From the NCBI RefSeq assembly GCF_052065355.1, contig NZ_JBQHUF010000013.1:41652-105651 (forward strand): a stretch of 64,000 bases of DNA, read 5' to 3'. The notes beneath the pieces are model-generated. The model did no database searches, was not told the DNA's origin, and worked only from the letters and a program-made list of their open reading frames with translations. A program made the translations under genes and the position numbers. This stretch comes from Flavonifractor sp052065355. GTDB taxonomy: Bacteria > Bacillota > Clostridia > Oscillospirales > Oscillospiraceae. Shown here one piece after another: positions 44,768 to 53,205 of the stretch (positions are counted from its first letter, which is position 1; each line of letters starts with the position of its first letter).

Positions 44768-47410
44768 ATGCACTATAACGGGCTTTCGGACAAAGAGGTT
44801 GCCGAATCTCGACAAAAATACGGCAGCAACGTCATACCGGACTCTGAGCCTACCACATTCTGGGCGGAGTTTAAAGAGACCTTCGGCGATCCCATGATCC
44901 GGATCCTCCTGGCGATCGCAGTTCTGATGATCGTCATGTGTATCCTGGGCTATGCAGATATTTATGAGCCCATCGGCACCATTGTGGCTATTCTCATCGT
45001 GGCGTTTGTCTCCGCCAAGACCGGCGTGGCCAGCGATACCAAGTATCGCCAGCTGAAGGAGAGTACCAAAAAAGACCAGTGCAAGGTCTACCGAAACGGC
45101 GTGATTACCGTCATCGACATTGACAACGTGGTGGTAGGGGACAAGGTCCTGCTCCAGTCCGGTGACAAGATCCCCGCAGACGGTGTGCTGGTCCACGGCC
45201 ACATCAAGGTGGACAATTCCGCCCTGAACGGCGAGGCGGAGGAATGTGCCAAGACGGCGGCCCAGGGGGATTTCCGCCTGGCCGACGAGATTACCGGCGA
45301 CACCTTTGTGGACAAGCACTCCCTCTTCCGCGGGGCGGTGCTCTTTGACGGTGAGGGCGTGCTGGATGTCCAGAAGGTGGGCCTGGCCACCATGATGGGC
45401 AAGATGGCAGAGGAGATGCAGGACGATGAGCCTGACTCTCCCCTGAAGGTAAAGCTGTCCAAGCTGGCCGGTATGATCTCCAAGTTCGGCTATATCGGCG
45501 CCATCGTTATTGCCGCGCTGTACCTTGGATTCTACATTTTCTCCGCCGGCGGCTTCGGCCCCTATTTCGCCTCCGGCGCCACAGAGATCATTAAAGATGT
45601 GGTAGAGGCAGTGTCCCTGGCGGTGGTCATCATCGTGTGCGCGGTTCCCGAGGGACTGCCGCTGATGATCTCCCTGGTGCTGATGCAGAACACCAGCAAA
45701 ATGCTGGACCACAACGTGCTGGTGCGCAAGGCCGAGGGTATTGAGACCGCCGGCTCGCTGAACATCCTGTTCAGCGACAAGACGGGCACCATTACAAAGG
45801 GACGCCTGGAAGTCGTTGAGTTTTTTACAGGAGACGGTATTACCATTCCTCTGGCGGAGCTTCCCAAGCATGGAAAGCTGAAGGGGCTGATGGATCTGGC
45901 CATCGGCAAAAACACCCAGTCCATGTTTGACGCGGCGGGAAATGTGATCGGCGGCAATGCCACCGATCAGGCGCTGATGAAGTTCCTGGGGGCGGATACG
46001 TTCAAGCAGCTGGAAACTTCCTGCTCCGTGACGCTCGCCCAAAACTTTAACTCAGCCAATAAGTTCAGCCAGGCATATGTGGGTGAGCTGAAGAAAACCT
46101 TCTACAAGGGCGCGCCGGAGCGGCTGCTCACCGCCTCCACCAAATACCTCAGCATCGGCGGTGAAGAGCGGACCCTCTCTCTGGACGTGATCAACGCGAA
46201 AATCGATGAGCTGGCCAGCAAGTCTATGCGCGTCCTGGCCTTTGGCTACTCCGAGCAGGAATTGGTGGAGAACCAGATCCACGAGGATACCGTACTCATC
46301 GGATTTGTGGGAATCCGGGATGATGTCCGGCCGGAGGCCCGTGAAGCCATTGCGGCCGTCCAGCATGCCGGAATCCAGGTGGTTATGATCACCGGCGACC
46401 GGCTGGAAACGGCTGTTGCCATTGCAAAGGACGCAGGCCTTCTGAAGACGGAAGATGACGTTGCGCTCACATCCGGCCAGCTGAACGATCTGACGGACGA
46501 TGAAGTGAAAGAGATCATTCCCCGTATCCGGGTCATCGCCCGTGCTCTGCCCACGGATAAGTCCCGCATGGTCCGTCTGTGCCAGGAGATGAACCTGGTG
46601 GTGGGTATGACCGGCGACGGCGTCAATGACTCCCCGGCCCTGAAGCGGGCCGACGTGGGCTTTGCCATGGGCAGCGGTACCGAGGCCGCCAAGGAGGCCG
46701 GCAAGATCGTCATCCTGGACGACAACTTCAAGTCGATCAAGGACGCCATCTGGTACGGCCGGACCATCTACCACAACATCCTGAAGTTCTGCAAGTTCCA
46801 GCTGGTGATCAATGTGGCCGCCGTGGTGGTCAGCGCCATTGCCCCCTTCTTCGGGGTAGAGGAGCCTCTGAAGGTGACCCACCTGCTGTTCGTCAACCTG
46901 GTGATGGACGGCCTGGGAGCCATCATGCTGGGCAACGAGCCCGCCCAGGAGCGGTATATGACCGAAAAGCCCCGCAGGAGAGACGAGAGCATTGTGAGCA
47001 AGCCCATGATGGTGCAGATCCTCACCATGGGTCTGTGGCTCACCGCCCTCAGCTTCCTGTTCCTGAAGCTCCCCTTCTTCGACCAGTTCTTTGCCAACAC
47101 GGACCAGAAGCTGTCGGCTTACTTTGTGCTCTTTATCTGGAGCGCCCTGTTCAATGGCTTTAACGTCCGTGACGACGGCTTTGCCATCTTTAAGGGCCTG
47201 AACGAGAACACCGGCTTTATGAAGGTGTTTATTGCCATCGTGGTCATTCAGGCACTGATCGTCAACGCGGCACTGGTGCCGGTCTGCGCGTGGATCAGCA
47301 GCATGTTTAGCTGCGTGCCCTTCCCGCCCATGGGCTGGCTGGTGGTGGGGATTCTGGCGGTGACCATGATCCCCGTGGATATGATTCGGAAAGCTGTCAC
47401 CCCGAAATAG
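44768..47410 (+). CDS. P-type Ca2+-transporting ATPase (PMCA-like)
   Basis: An 880-aa P2-type ATPase. It has an N-terminal cation-ATPase segment, actuator domain, phosphorylated Asp D337 in FSDKTGT, KGAPERLL nucleotide motif, MTGDGVNDSPALKRAD hinge, and about ten membrane segments. VPEGLPL in M4 matches Ca2+ pumps. The actuator loop reads ALNGEAEE where most P-type ATPases have TGES; the Glu is kept. It would export Ca2+ (or a similar cation) at the expense of ATP. Within the Ter operon, next to Ca2+-binding TerD proteins, it plausibly sets the calcium level they sense. Confidence 0.94.
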   Translation: MHYNGLSDKEVAESRQKYGSNVIPDSEPTTFWAEFKETFGDPMIRILLAIAVLMIVMCILGYADIYEPIGTIVAILIVAFVSAKTGVASDTKYRQLKESTKKDQCKVYRNGVITVIDIDNVVVGDKVLLQSGDKIPADGVLVHGHIKVDNSALNGEAEECAKTAAQGDFRLADEITGDTFVDKHSLFRGAVLFDGEGVLDVQKVGLATMMGKMAEEMQDDEPDSPLKVKLSKLAGMISKFGYIGAIVIAALYLGFYIFSAGGFGPYFASGATEIIKDVVEAVSLAVVIIVCAVPEGLPLMISLVLMQNTSKMLDHNVLVRKAEGIETAGSLNILFSDKTGTITKGRLEVVEFFTGDGITIPLAELPKHGKLKGLMDLAIGKNTQSMFDAAGNVIGGNATDQALMKFLGADTFKQLETSCSVTLAQNFNSANKFSQAYVGELKKTFYKGAPERLLTASTKYLSIGGEERTLSLDVINAKIDELASKSMRVLAFGYSEQELVENQIHEDTVLIGFVGIRDDVRPEAREAIAAVQHAGIQVVMITGDRLETAVAIAKDAGLLKTEDDVALTSGQLNDLTDDEVKEIIPRIRVIARALPTDKSRMVRLCQEMNLVVGMTGDGVNDSPALKRADVGFAMGSGTEAAKEAGKIVILDDNFKSIKDAIWYGRTIYHNILKFCKFQLVINVAAVVVSAIAPFFGVEEPLKVTHLLFVNLVMDGLGAIMLGNEPAQERYMTEKPRRRDESIVSKPMMVQILTMGLWLTALSFLFLKLPFFDQFFANTDQKLSAYFVLFIWSALFNGFNVRDDGFAIFKGLNENTGFMKVFIAIVVIQALIVNAALVPVCAWISSMFSCVPFPPMGWLVVGILAVTMIPVDMIRKAVTPK

Positions 47411-47416
47411 GACCGG

Positions 47417-47452
47417 AAAAGGGGTACTCCTGCATAGGAGTACCCCTTTTTT
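47417..47452 (+). terminator. Intrinsic terminator after the ATPase gene
   Basis: A perfect 14-bp GC-rich stem ending in TTTTTT, 7 nt past the stop codon. Readthrough or a second promoter would be needed to express the genes after it. Confidence 0.75.
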
Positions 47453-47474
47453 CAAACATGGGAGGCCCTGTCAC

Positions 47475-48041
47475 ATGAAAAAATTGCAGTACAATTCGCC
47501 GGTGATCCTCAGCTTTTTCTTTCTCTCCCTGCTGGCTCTGCTGCTGGGTTACCTGACAAAGGGCTGGACGACCTCCGCCCTGTTTTCGGTGTACCGGTCG
47601 TCCCTGGCCAGCCCCCTGACCTACGTGCGCTTTGTGGGCCACGTGCTGGGCCACGCCGACGGCAGCCACTTTTTAGGGAATATGCTGCTGCTGTTGGTAG
47701 TGGGCCCCCCTATGGAGGAAAAATACGGCAGCCGGTCCCTGCTGGCTGCGATCATTCTGACGGCGCTGGTTTCCGGGGTGCTGCACTTTTTCCTGTTTCC
47801 CCATATTGCCCTGCTGGGCGCCAGCGGCATCGTGTTCATGCTTATCATGCTGGGCTCTCTCTCCGGCATGCGGGATGGAAAAATACCGCTGACGCTGCTG
47901 CTGGTGGGCATCCTGTACTTGGGGCAGGAGGTATACGCCATGATCTTTGTGCGGGACAACGTGGCCAATCTGATGCACATTGTGGGCGGCCTGTGCGGCA
48001 CAGCCTTTGGCTTCCTGTTGGGCGGCCGACGAAAGTTTTGA
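47475..48041 (+). CDS. Rhomboid-family intramembrane serine protease
   Basis: A 188-aa integral membrane protein with about six segments. The catalytic Ser is S117 in LLGASGIVF and the catalytic His is H168 in NLMHIVGG, the two residues that define rhomboid proteases. GHADGSHFLGNM is the usual loop-1 region. It cleaves membrane proteins; its target is unknown. It lies between the Ca2+ ATPase and the PRTase genes. A rhomboid is not a standard Ter gene, so it may link membrane signalling to the module. Confidence 0.88.
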   Translation: MKKLQYNSPVILSFFFLSLLALLLGYLTKGWTTSALFSVYRSSLASPLTYVRFVGHVLGHADGSHFLGNMLLLLVVGPPMEEKYGSRSLLAAIILTALVSGVLHFFLFPHIALLGASGIVFMLIMLGSLSGMRDGKIPLTLLLVGILYLGQEVYAMIFVRDNVANLMHIVGGLCGTAFGFLLGGRRKF

Positions 48042-48061
48042 TAACAATGAGGATAATAGCT

Positions 48062-49204
48062 ATGCCTGATTACACCAAAGAAAATACGCTCCGGCTGGCC
48101 AAGCGGTTTCAGAACAGCAAACGGTCTTACCTGCTGGTGAATCCGCTGCAAGCCAAGCATATCCCGGTAAGCCCCTCGGCAGCCCTGGACATGATGGGGG
48201 CTCTGGGCAGCCTGCTGGCGGAGCGATACCCCGGCACCAGGCTGGTGCTCGGCTTCGCGGAGACCGCCACCGCAATCGGCGCGGCGGTGGCCGCCTCCAT
48301 GGGGCCGGACTGCATGTATCTCCACACCACCCGGGAGGCCTTTCCTCACGCAGAGCAGTGGCTGGAATTCCGGGAGGAACACAGCCACGCGGTGGAGCAG
48401 AAGCTGAGGGGCGACTGCCTGCCGGAGTGGCTGGCAGCCACCCACACGGTGATTCTGGTGGATGACGAGATCTCTACCGGGAAAACCCTGCGCAATATGG
48501 TGGCGGAGCTGCGGCGGAGATATCCCCAGCTGGCGGAGAAGCAAATCGTAGCCGCCTCCATTCTCAATCGGGTCTCTCCGGAGAACCAGCAGCTGCTGGA
48601 GGAGGCGGGGATTCGCAGCGAATACTTGGTCAAACTCCCCCAGGAGGACTATACTGCCCTGGTAGAGGGGTTGGAGGTAGCAGAGGCGTCTCCGGCGGCG
48701 CCGGTGCCGAAAGTTTTCCACAGCCGGACTTTGACGTGTGGAAAACTTTTGGACCCCAGACTGGGTATGCCCATCGGGACCTACCAGGACAGCTGCGCCG
48801 GACTGGCCCAGGCTTTTCTGGCTGGGCCGGGACAGAGTATCCGGTCTGGCAGCCGGGTGATCGTGCTGGGGACGGAGGAATGTATGTACCCTGCCCTGGT
48901 GCTGGGACAGGCGCTGGAGCGGGAGGGCTGTCAGGTCCGCTGCCACGCCACAACCAGAAGCCCCATCGGCATCTGTGCCCAGGCGGGCTATCCCATCCGT
49001 TCCGGAGCAAAGCTGCCCAGCTTTTATGATAAGAGCCGTACCACCTATCTCTATAATATGGATGCCTGTGATAGCATTATTGTGGTCTCCGACACGCCGG
49101 TTGAGGGGACGGAGGCACTGACCAGCCTGCTGGGAGCCTTTCCGCTCCCGGAGGACCGGAAGATCTATTATGTCCAGGGAGGGCAAAATGTTTGGTACCT
49201 ATAA
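48062..49204 (+). CDS. PRTase_2-TRSP protein of the Ter module
   Basis: A protein of about 380 aa. The N-terminal half is a phosphoribosyltransferase with the PRPP loop VILVDDEISTGKT (D134, D135). The C-terminal half carries the TRSP motif at 298-301 (TTRSPIG), which names the domain joined to this PRTase in Ter clusters. It should move a phosphoribosyl group or hydrolyse PRPP-type bonds to build the module's nucleoside-like product. It overlaps the StiP-type gene by 17 nt, so translation is coupled. A 13-bp inverted repeat of TTTTCCACA type sits inside it (48710-48749). Confidence 0.9.
   Translation: MPDYTKENTLRLAKRFQNSKRSYLLVNPLQAKHIPVSPSAALDMMGALGSLLAERYPGTRLVLGFAETATAIGAAVAASMGPDCMYLHTTREAFPHAEQWLEFREEHSHAVEQKLRGDCLPEWLAATHTVILVDDEISTGKTLRNMVAELRRRYPQLAEKQIVAASILNRVSPENQQLLEEAGIRSEYLVKLPQEDYTALVEGLEVAEASPAAPVPKVFHSRTLTCGKLLDPRLGMPIGTYQDSCAGLAQAFLAGPGQSIRSGSRVIVLGTEECMYPALVLGQALEREGCQVRCHATTRSPIGICAQAGYPIRSGAKLPSFYDKSRTTYLYNMDACDSIIVVSDTPVEGTEALTSLLGAFPLPEDRKIYYVQGGQNVWYL
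48710..48749. repeat. 13-bp perfect inverted repeat inside the PRTase gene
   Basis: AAAGTTTTCCACA at 48710-48722 and its exact complement at 48737-48749, with a 14-nt spacer. TTTTCCACA differs from a DnaA box (TTATNCACA) at one position. Chance or a mRNA stem-loop is equally possible. Confidence 0.55.
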
Positions 49205-50240
49205 GCCGCAGGATGTGGAAATCCTGCTGAAGGATGTCACCGGGTTGGTGAAGCCTCTGCCCACGGCGGAACGGGAGAAGCGGATCCAGAGCGGGGTGCA
49301 TTATTCTGAAATGCTGCCCATTGAATACGAGCCCTCACCGGCCTATCTGGCGGCCTACCATGACGCCCTGGAGCGCTACGCTCCCATGACCGCCCGGGCG
49401 GTGGCCGCTGTGTCCCGGCAGATCTGGCAGGACAAGGGACCGGACGCAGTGCTGGTCTCCCTGGCCAGGGCGGGCACTTCCATCGGTGTGCTGCTCAAAC
49501 GGTATATCGCCCAGTACTATCACGCCGACGTGAAGCATTATACCATCTCCATCATCCGGGGAAAGGGGATCGACCGCAACGCCATGGCCTATCTGCTGGC
49601 CCGCCACCGGCCGGAGCAGCTCCAGTTCGTGGACGGCTGGACCGGCAAGGGGGCCATTCAGAATGAGCTGAGCCGGGCCATGGAGGACTACCCCGGCGTC
49701 AGTGCCGGGCTGGCGGTGCTGTCCGACCCGGCCCGCCTGGCGGAAAAATGGGGGACCCACGATGATTTCCTCATCGCCAGCTCCTGCCTCAACTCCACGG
49801 TGTCCGGCCTGCTGAGCCGTACTGTTTACCGGACGGATATCATCGGAGAGCACGACTTCCACGGTGCGGCCTTTTATGCCCAGCTGCTGGACCAGGACCT
49901 CACGTACCAGTTTATCGACACGGTGGCTGCCCACTTCCAACCGGATGCCGGGGAGGAGAGGGAGGAGGAGGCGCCTGCCCTCAGCGCTCTGGAGGAGGTG
50001 GACGGGCTGTGCCGGGTCTTTTCCATCTCCGACCGCAACCTGGTCAAGCCCAGCATCGGAGAGGCCACCCGGGTGCTGCTGCGGCGGATGCCCTGGAAGA
50101 TCCTGGTTCACAGCATGGAGGACGAGGCGCATCTGGGCCATATTTACCAATTGGCAAAGGAGAAGGGGGTCCCGCTGGTGGAGTATCCGCTGGTCCATTA
50201 TCGGGCCTGCGGCCTGATCCGGCAGCTGGCCGACAACTGA
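49188..50240 (+). CDS. StiP/PRTase_1-type protein of the Ter module
   Basis: A protein of about 350 aa of the StiP (stress-induced protease)/PRTase_1 family. The N-terminal part (about 1-215) is a PRTase-like fold with VLVSLARAGTSIGVLLKR. SSCLNSTVSGLLSRTVYR contains the Cys seen in StiP proteins. The C-terminal region from about 265 has an LVKPSIGEATRVLLRRMPW segment. Protease activity was proposed for some members and PRTase chemistry for the fold; which applies here is not shown. ATG 49188 follows AGGGAGG, and the start lies inside the previous gene. The HAD gene begins 2 nt after its stop. Confidence 0.86.
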   Translation: MFGTYKPQDVEILLKDVTGLVKPLPTAEREKRIQSGVHYSEMLPIEYEPSPAYLAAYHDALERYAPMTARAVAAVSRQIWQDKGPDAVLVSLARAGTSIGVLLKRYIAQYYHADVKHYTISIIRGKGIDRNAMAYLLARHRPEQLQFVDGWTGKGAIQNELSRAMEDYPGVSAGLAVLSDPARLAEKWGTHDDFLIASSCLNSTVSGLLSRTVYRTDIIGEHDFHGAAFYAQLLDQDLTYQFIDTVAAHFQPDAGEEREEEAPALSALEEVDGLCRVFSISDRNLVKPSIGEATRVLLRRMPWKILVHSMEDEAHLGHIYQLAKEKGVPLVEYPLVHYRACGLIRQLADN

Positions 50241-50242
50241 TT

Positions 50243-51001
50243 ATGGAACAAACGATCTTTGCAAGCGATTTGGACAATACCCTGCTGTTCTCCAAAAAGC
50301 ACGCGTTGGATACCGATCTGTGTGTGGAATACCTGGAGGGGGAGCCTCAGGGCTACCTGCCTCCGACGGCGCCGGCCTGTTTGGAGGGGCTGATGACCCG
50401 CGCTCTGTTTATTCCCATTACCAGCCGGTCGGTGGAGCAGTACCGCAGGATTCAGTTTCCCGTCCAGTGCCGTCCCCGGTATGCGGTGGCCGCCAACGGC
50501 GGGCTGCTGCTGATAGACGGGGAGATCGATCAAGCCTGGCAGCAGGTCTCTATCCAGGCAGTCCAACCCTGGCGAGGGGCTATGGAGGAGATGCTGTCGG
50601 CCCTGGAGCGCCAGAGCCAGGCCAGGCGGTTTCGTATGGTGGACGATATGTTTGTGTTTGCCGCCTGTGATAACCCGGAAGAGGCCCAAACGCTCCGGGA
50701 ACGGCTGGCCGGGTCCACAGCTCTGGATGTGGCGGTCACCGGACGCAAGGTGTACTTTTTCCCGCCGCCGCTGAACAAGGGCGCGGCGGTACGCAGACTG
50801 CGGCAGCGGTTTGGAGCCGGACGGGTGATCTGCGCCGGAGACAGCCCCATTGACCGCCCCATGCTGGAGCAGGCCGATGTGGCCATCGTACCCCAGGAGG
50901 ACCTGGCCGCAGGCCTCCCTTGTCGGGAGACGGTCGTCTGCGGACCGGGAGAGCGCTTTTATGAATTTGTATTGCGGCAGGCGGCGGTGCGGATCGGGTG
51001 A
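50243..51001 (+). CDS. HAD-superfamily hydrolase of the Ter module
   Basis: A 252-aa haloacid-dehalogenase-type phosphatase. The nucleophile motif is FASDLDNT (D9, D11), a middle SRS segment gives motif II (PITSRS), and motif IV is CAGDSPIDRPML. Cof-like cap between. HAD phosphatases accompany the PRTases and the CitE-like lyase in Ter biosynthetic modules and probably remove a phosphate from the nucleotide-like intermediate. It begins 2 nt after the StiP-type gene. Confidence 0.9.
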   Translation: MEQTIFASDLDNTLLFSKKHALDTDLCVEYLEGEPQGYLPPTAPACLEGLMTRALFIPITSRSVEQYRRIQFPVQCRPRYAVAANGGLLLIDGEIDQAWQQVSIQAVQPWRGAMEEMLSALERQSQARRFRMVDDMFVFAACDNPEEAQTLRERLAGSTALDVAVTGRKVYFFPPPLNKGAAVRRLRQRFGAGRVICAGDSPIDRPMLEQADVAIVPQEDLAAGLPCRETVVCGPGERFYEFVLRQAAVRIG

Positions 51002-51030
51002 CGGACACCCAAGGGAAAGGAGTCCTGTGC

Positions 51031-52362
51031 ATGGCAGACTACACACAGTATTTTCAGGCGGTGCTCTGCCCGCCTTCTGAGCACACGGCGGAGGATTTTT
51101 TTGCGCGGAGCGGAAGATATTCCAATTTCCGCAAAGAAACCTACTTTATCCGTTATCTGAGCAAGCACGAATATGGCGGTATTGTAGAGAGACTGCACAT
51201 ATGGCAGGAGGATGCCCGGGAGGACTGCGGCGGGTATGTGTTTGTTCCTGCGCTGCCTAAGCAGCCCGGCCAGGGGGAGCTGGCCCAGTATGTCGCCTTG
51301 TATCATCAGGGCGAGTACAAGCTGCCCTTTTCCTTTCAGAACAGGATCCTGGAAGAGGCGTTTGAGGCCGGCTTTCGCGAGAGCTTGCAGCTGTTTCAAA
51401 AGAGCAGCGGGCGGGCGGAAGAATCCATTGTCCGCAACTTTGCCATCAAAATGCTCTACTGGATTGACCAATACTTTCCCCGCCTGTTTACTCAAACGCA
51501 AAAAATTGCCTGCTTTCCCAAGTTTGTCTGCTGCGGCACGGTGAAATTGCCGGAATATCTGTTTCTCCTTCTGCTCTACCGGATGGGCTGCGATGTTTTG
51601 TATCTGAGTGAGCAGCAGGACGTCTGCGTGGATGACCCCGAGCTGCTGGCGCTTTCCGTGCGCGTGGAGGCCCCGGACAAACAGCCTGCACCTGTTGTGA
51701 TTCGCCAGTCTCCGCCCCAGTCTCGTCCCAGGGAAAGTACCGTGCAGCGCTCCAACGCCGGAACGCCGCAAAGGCCGGCGGAGGAGCGCCAGCCGCTGAG
51801 CTATGTGGAGCTTGCTGCGATGGCGTCGTCTGTGGTAATGCTGCAGGTTTTCGACGCACAGAATCAGTGCTTTAAAACCGGCTCCGGCGTTATTATCAAT
51901 GAATCCGGCTATATATTGACGAACCTTCATGTAGCGGCAGGCGGACATTACTATGGCGTTCTTTTGGAAGAAGAGCCGGATGTATTCTATACCGACGAAT
52001 TGATCAAGTATAATCAGGATCTTGATCTGGCGATTTTACGTATGGACAAGCGCAGAGCGCCGATCCCTGTATGCCGGGAGACGTCTGCATTGGTCAGAGG
52101 ACAAAAGGTCGTTGCGATCGGGAGCCCTCTGGGACTGTTCAACACCGTTTCTGACGGCATCATTTCCGGCTTCCGAACAGTGGGAAAGCGGTCCATGATT
52201 CAGTTTACTGCGCCGACTTCGCACGGCAGCAGCGGCGGAGCACTGTTAGACCTGTACGGAAATCTGATCGGTATCATTACAGCCGGATTTGATGATGGAC
52301 AAAACCTTAATTTGGCGGTTGATTACAAGGCAATTTTAGAGTTTGCAAAAGGACTGCTGTAA
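51031..52362 (+). CDS. Trypsin-like serine protease with YceG-like N-terminal domain
   Basis: A 443-aa protein without signal peptide. Residues about 1-215 include a KLPEYLFLLLLYRMGCDVLY segment that matches the C-terminal part of the YceG-type protein (its IGFDILFF segment). Residues 216-260 form a Gln/Pro/Arg-rich linker. Residues 265-443 are a trypsin/DegP-type protease with H300 (TNLHVAAG), D332 (DLDLAI) and S401 (HGSSGGALL). No PDZ domain. A cytosolic regulatory protease tied to the Ter module is inferred. ATG 51031 follows AAAGGAG, 29 nt after the HAD gene. I know of no described fusion of this kind. Confidence 0.82.
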   Translation: MADYTQYFQAVLCPPSEHTAEDFFARSGRYSNFRKETYFIRYLSKHEYGGIVERLHIWQEDAREDCGGYVFVPALPKQPGQGELAQYVALYHQGEYKLPFSFQNRILEEAFEAGFRESLQLFQKSSGRAEESIVRNFAIKMLYWIDQYFPRLFTQTQKIACFPKFVCCGTVKLPEYLFLLLLYRMGCDVLYLSEQQDVCVDDPELLALSVRVEAPDKQPAPVVIRQSPPQSRPRESTVQRSNAGTPQRPAEERQPLSYVELAAMASSVVMLQVFDAQNQCFKTGSGVIINESGYILTNLHVAAGGHYYGVLLEEEPDVFYTDELIKYNQDLDLAILRMDKRRAPIPVCRETSALVRGQKVVAIGSPLGLFNTVSDGIISGFRTVGKRSMIQFTAPTSHGSSGGALLDLYGNLIGIITAGFDDGQNLNLAVDYKAILEFAKGLL

Positions 52363-52364
52363 CG

Positions 52365-52415
52365 AGAAAGCGCCCCCTGATGTAGGAAAATGAAGCTACA
52401 TCAGGGGGCGCTTTC
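52365..52415. terminator. Bidirectional terminator between protease and TetR genes
   Basis: A 19-bp stem (GAAAGCGCCCCCTGATGTA and its complement) with a 12-nt loop, ending in CTTTCTTG. It separates the convergent genes by only a few bases on each side. Confidence 0.75.
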
Positions 52416-52418
52416 TTG

Positions 52419-53027
52419 TTAGTCGTTAAGCACTCCGTGCAGAAATGCGTCCAGGTAGTTCTGCCGTAATTCTTCACAGGCCTGCATGCCCTGTTTGACC
52501 GCTTCCCGCATTTGCTGAGACCTGTTGCAATAAGACTGATAAAGCTCCATCAGAGCCAATATATCAGAAAGAGGCATGCTGGCGAGCCGTTTTTTATGGG
52601 TCACCAGGCCGGACAACAACCGATAGTTTAATTCATCGAAGGGCCGCCTGAGCGCGCTGATCTGCTTAATAAGATGAACGGGAGGATTGGCCAGAACACG
52701 GGAAAATATCTTTTCCAAATCAGGGAAAGCCAAAAAGAAATCATACCGGCATTGGAAATAGGCGTTGACGACCTCCTGAGAGCAGGGGATGGGATCTGGC
52801 AGGTGGGTGATGCAGTAGCTGGTTAGCGACTGGAAGCAATGATCAACGCACCCTAAAAACAAATCGTCCTTGCTTGGGTAGTAGTGGTATAGGACGCCTT
52901 TTGAAAATTTTCCATGCTCACATATAAGATTGACAGATGCCCCTTCATATGTTTTGCGTCCAAATTCATGGCAGGCGGCGGACAGGATCCGTTCCTGCAT
53001 CTGCGTCCGGCGCTCTTCCTGTGTCAT
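52419..53027 (-). CDS. TetR-family transcription repressor
   Basis: A TetR-type regulator of about 202 aa. The N-terminal helix-turn-helix (residues about 10-55) ends in the signature KGVLYHYYPSKDDLFL. The C-terminal ligand domain is helical and unassigned. ATG 53027 is chosen because AGGTGATACAGGG precedes it; upstream in-frame starts are possible. Divergent to the F5/8C-GH20-like gene. Two palindromes between them overlap both promoters, so it likely represses itself and that gene. Confidence 0.88.
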   Translation of the reverse strand: MTQEERRTQMQERILSAACHEFGRKTYEGASVNLICEHGKFSKGVLYHYYPSKDDLFLGCVDHCFQSLTSYCITHLPDPIPCSQEVVNAYFQCRYDFFLAFPDLEKIFSRVLANPPVHLIKQISALRRPFDELNYRLLSGLVTHKKRLASMPLSDILALMELYQSYCNRSQQMREAVKQGMQACEELRQNYLDAFLHGVLND

Positions 53028-53077
53028 CCCTGTATCACCTCTTATGCTGGTCATAATCTGTAGAAAAAATTTTTTAC

Positions 53078-53106
53078 AGTATACCATAAAACGAAAAAAG
53101 TTTCAA
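53078..53106 (-). promoter_or_regulatory. Promoter of the tetR gene
   Basis: On the minus strand TTGAAA (53106-53101), 17-bp spacer, TATACT (53083-53078). Confidence 0.7.
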
Positions 53107-53116
53107 TATTCTTCAT

Positions 53117-53139
53117 AAGTATGATAAAAAATCATACTT
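53117..53139. promoter_or_regulatory. Operator-like palindrome 1 (AAGTATGAT, 5-bp spacer, ATCATACTT)
   Basis: A perfect 9-bp inverted repeat just upstream of the tetR -35 and overlapping the -35 of the divergent gene. Candidate regulator-binding site. Confidence 0.55.
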
Positions 53140-53166
53140 GCCACGGAGAAAGTGCCCCCCTAAAAT
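53138..53166 (+). promoter_or_regulatory. Promoter of the F5/8C-GH20-like gene
   Basis: TTGCCA (53138-53143), a 17-bp spacer and TAAAAT (53161-53166). The -10 lies inside palindrome 2. Confidence 0.6.
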
Positions 53167-53196
53167 ATAGACCAGTAGGTCTATATTTTAGGGGGG
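53155..53196. promoter_or_regulatory. TetR operator: 19-bp perfect palindrome around TAGACC-AGTA-GGTCTA
   Basis: Arms 53155-53173 and 53178-53196 pair perfectly around AGTA. The core resembles TAGACC...GGTCTA operators of TetR-type repressors (LmrA/YxaF kind). It covers the -10 and the expected start of transcription of the gene at 53206, so binding would block RNA polymerase. Confidence 0.7.
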
Positions 53197-53205
53197 AGAT
53201 ATGGT

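Noticed and set aside
53155..53196. Idea that the palindrome is an RNA hairpin hiding the ribosome site of the gene at 53206
   Set aside because: The -10 (TAAAAT) lies in its left arm, so transcription should begin near the loop and the left arm would not be in the mRNA. A DNA operator fits better.
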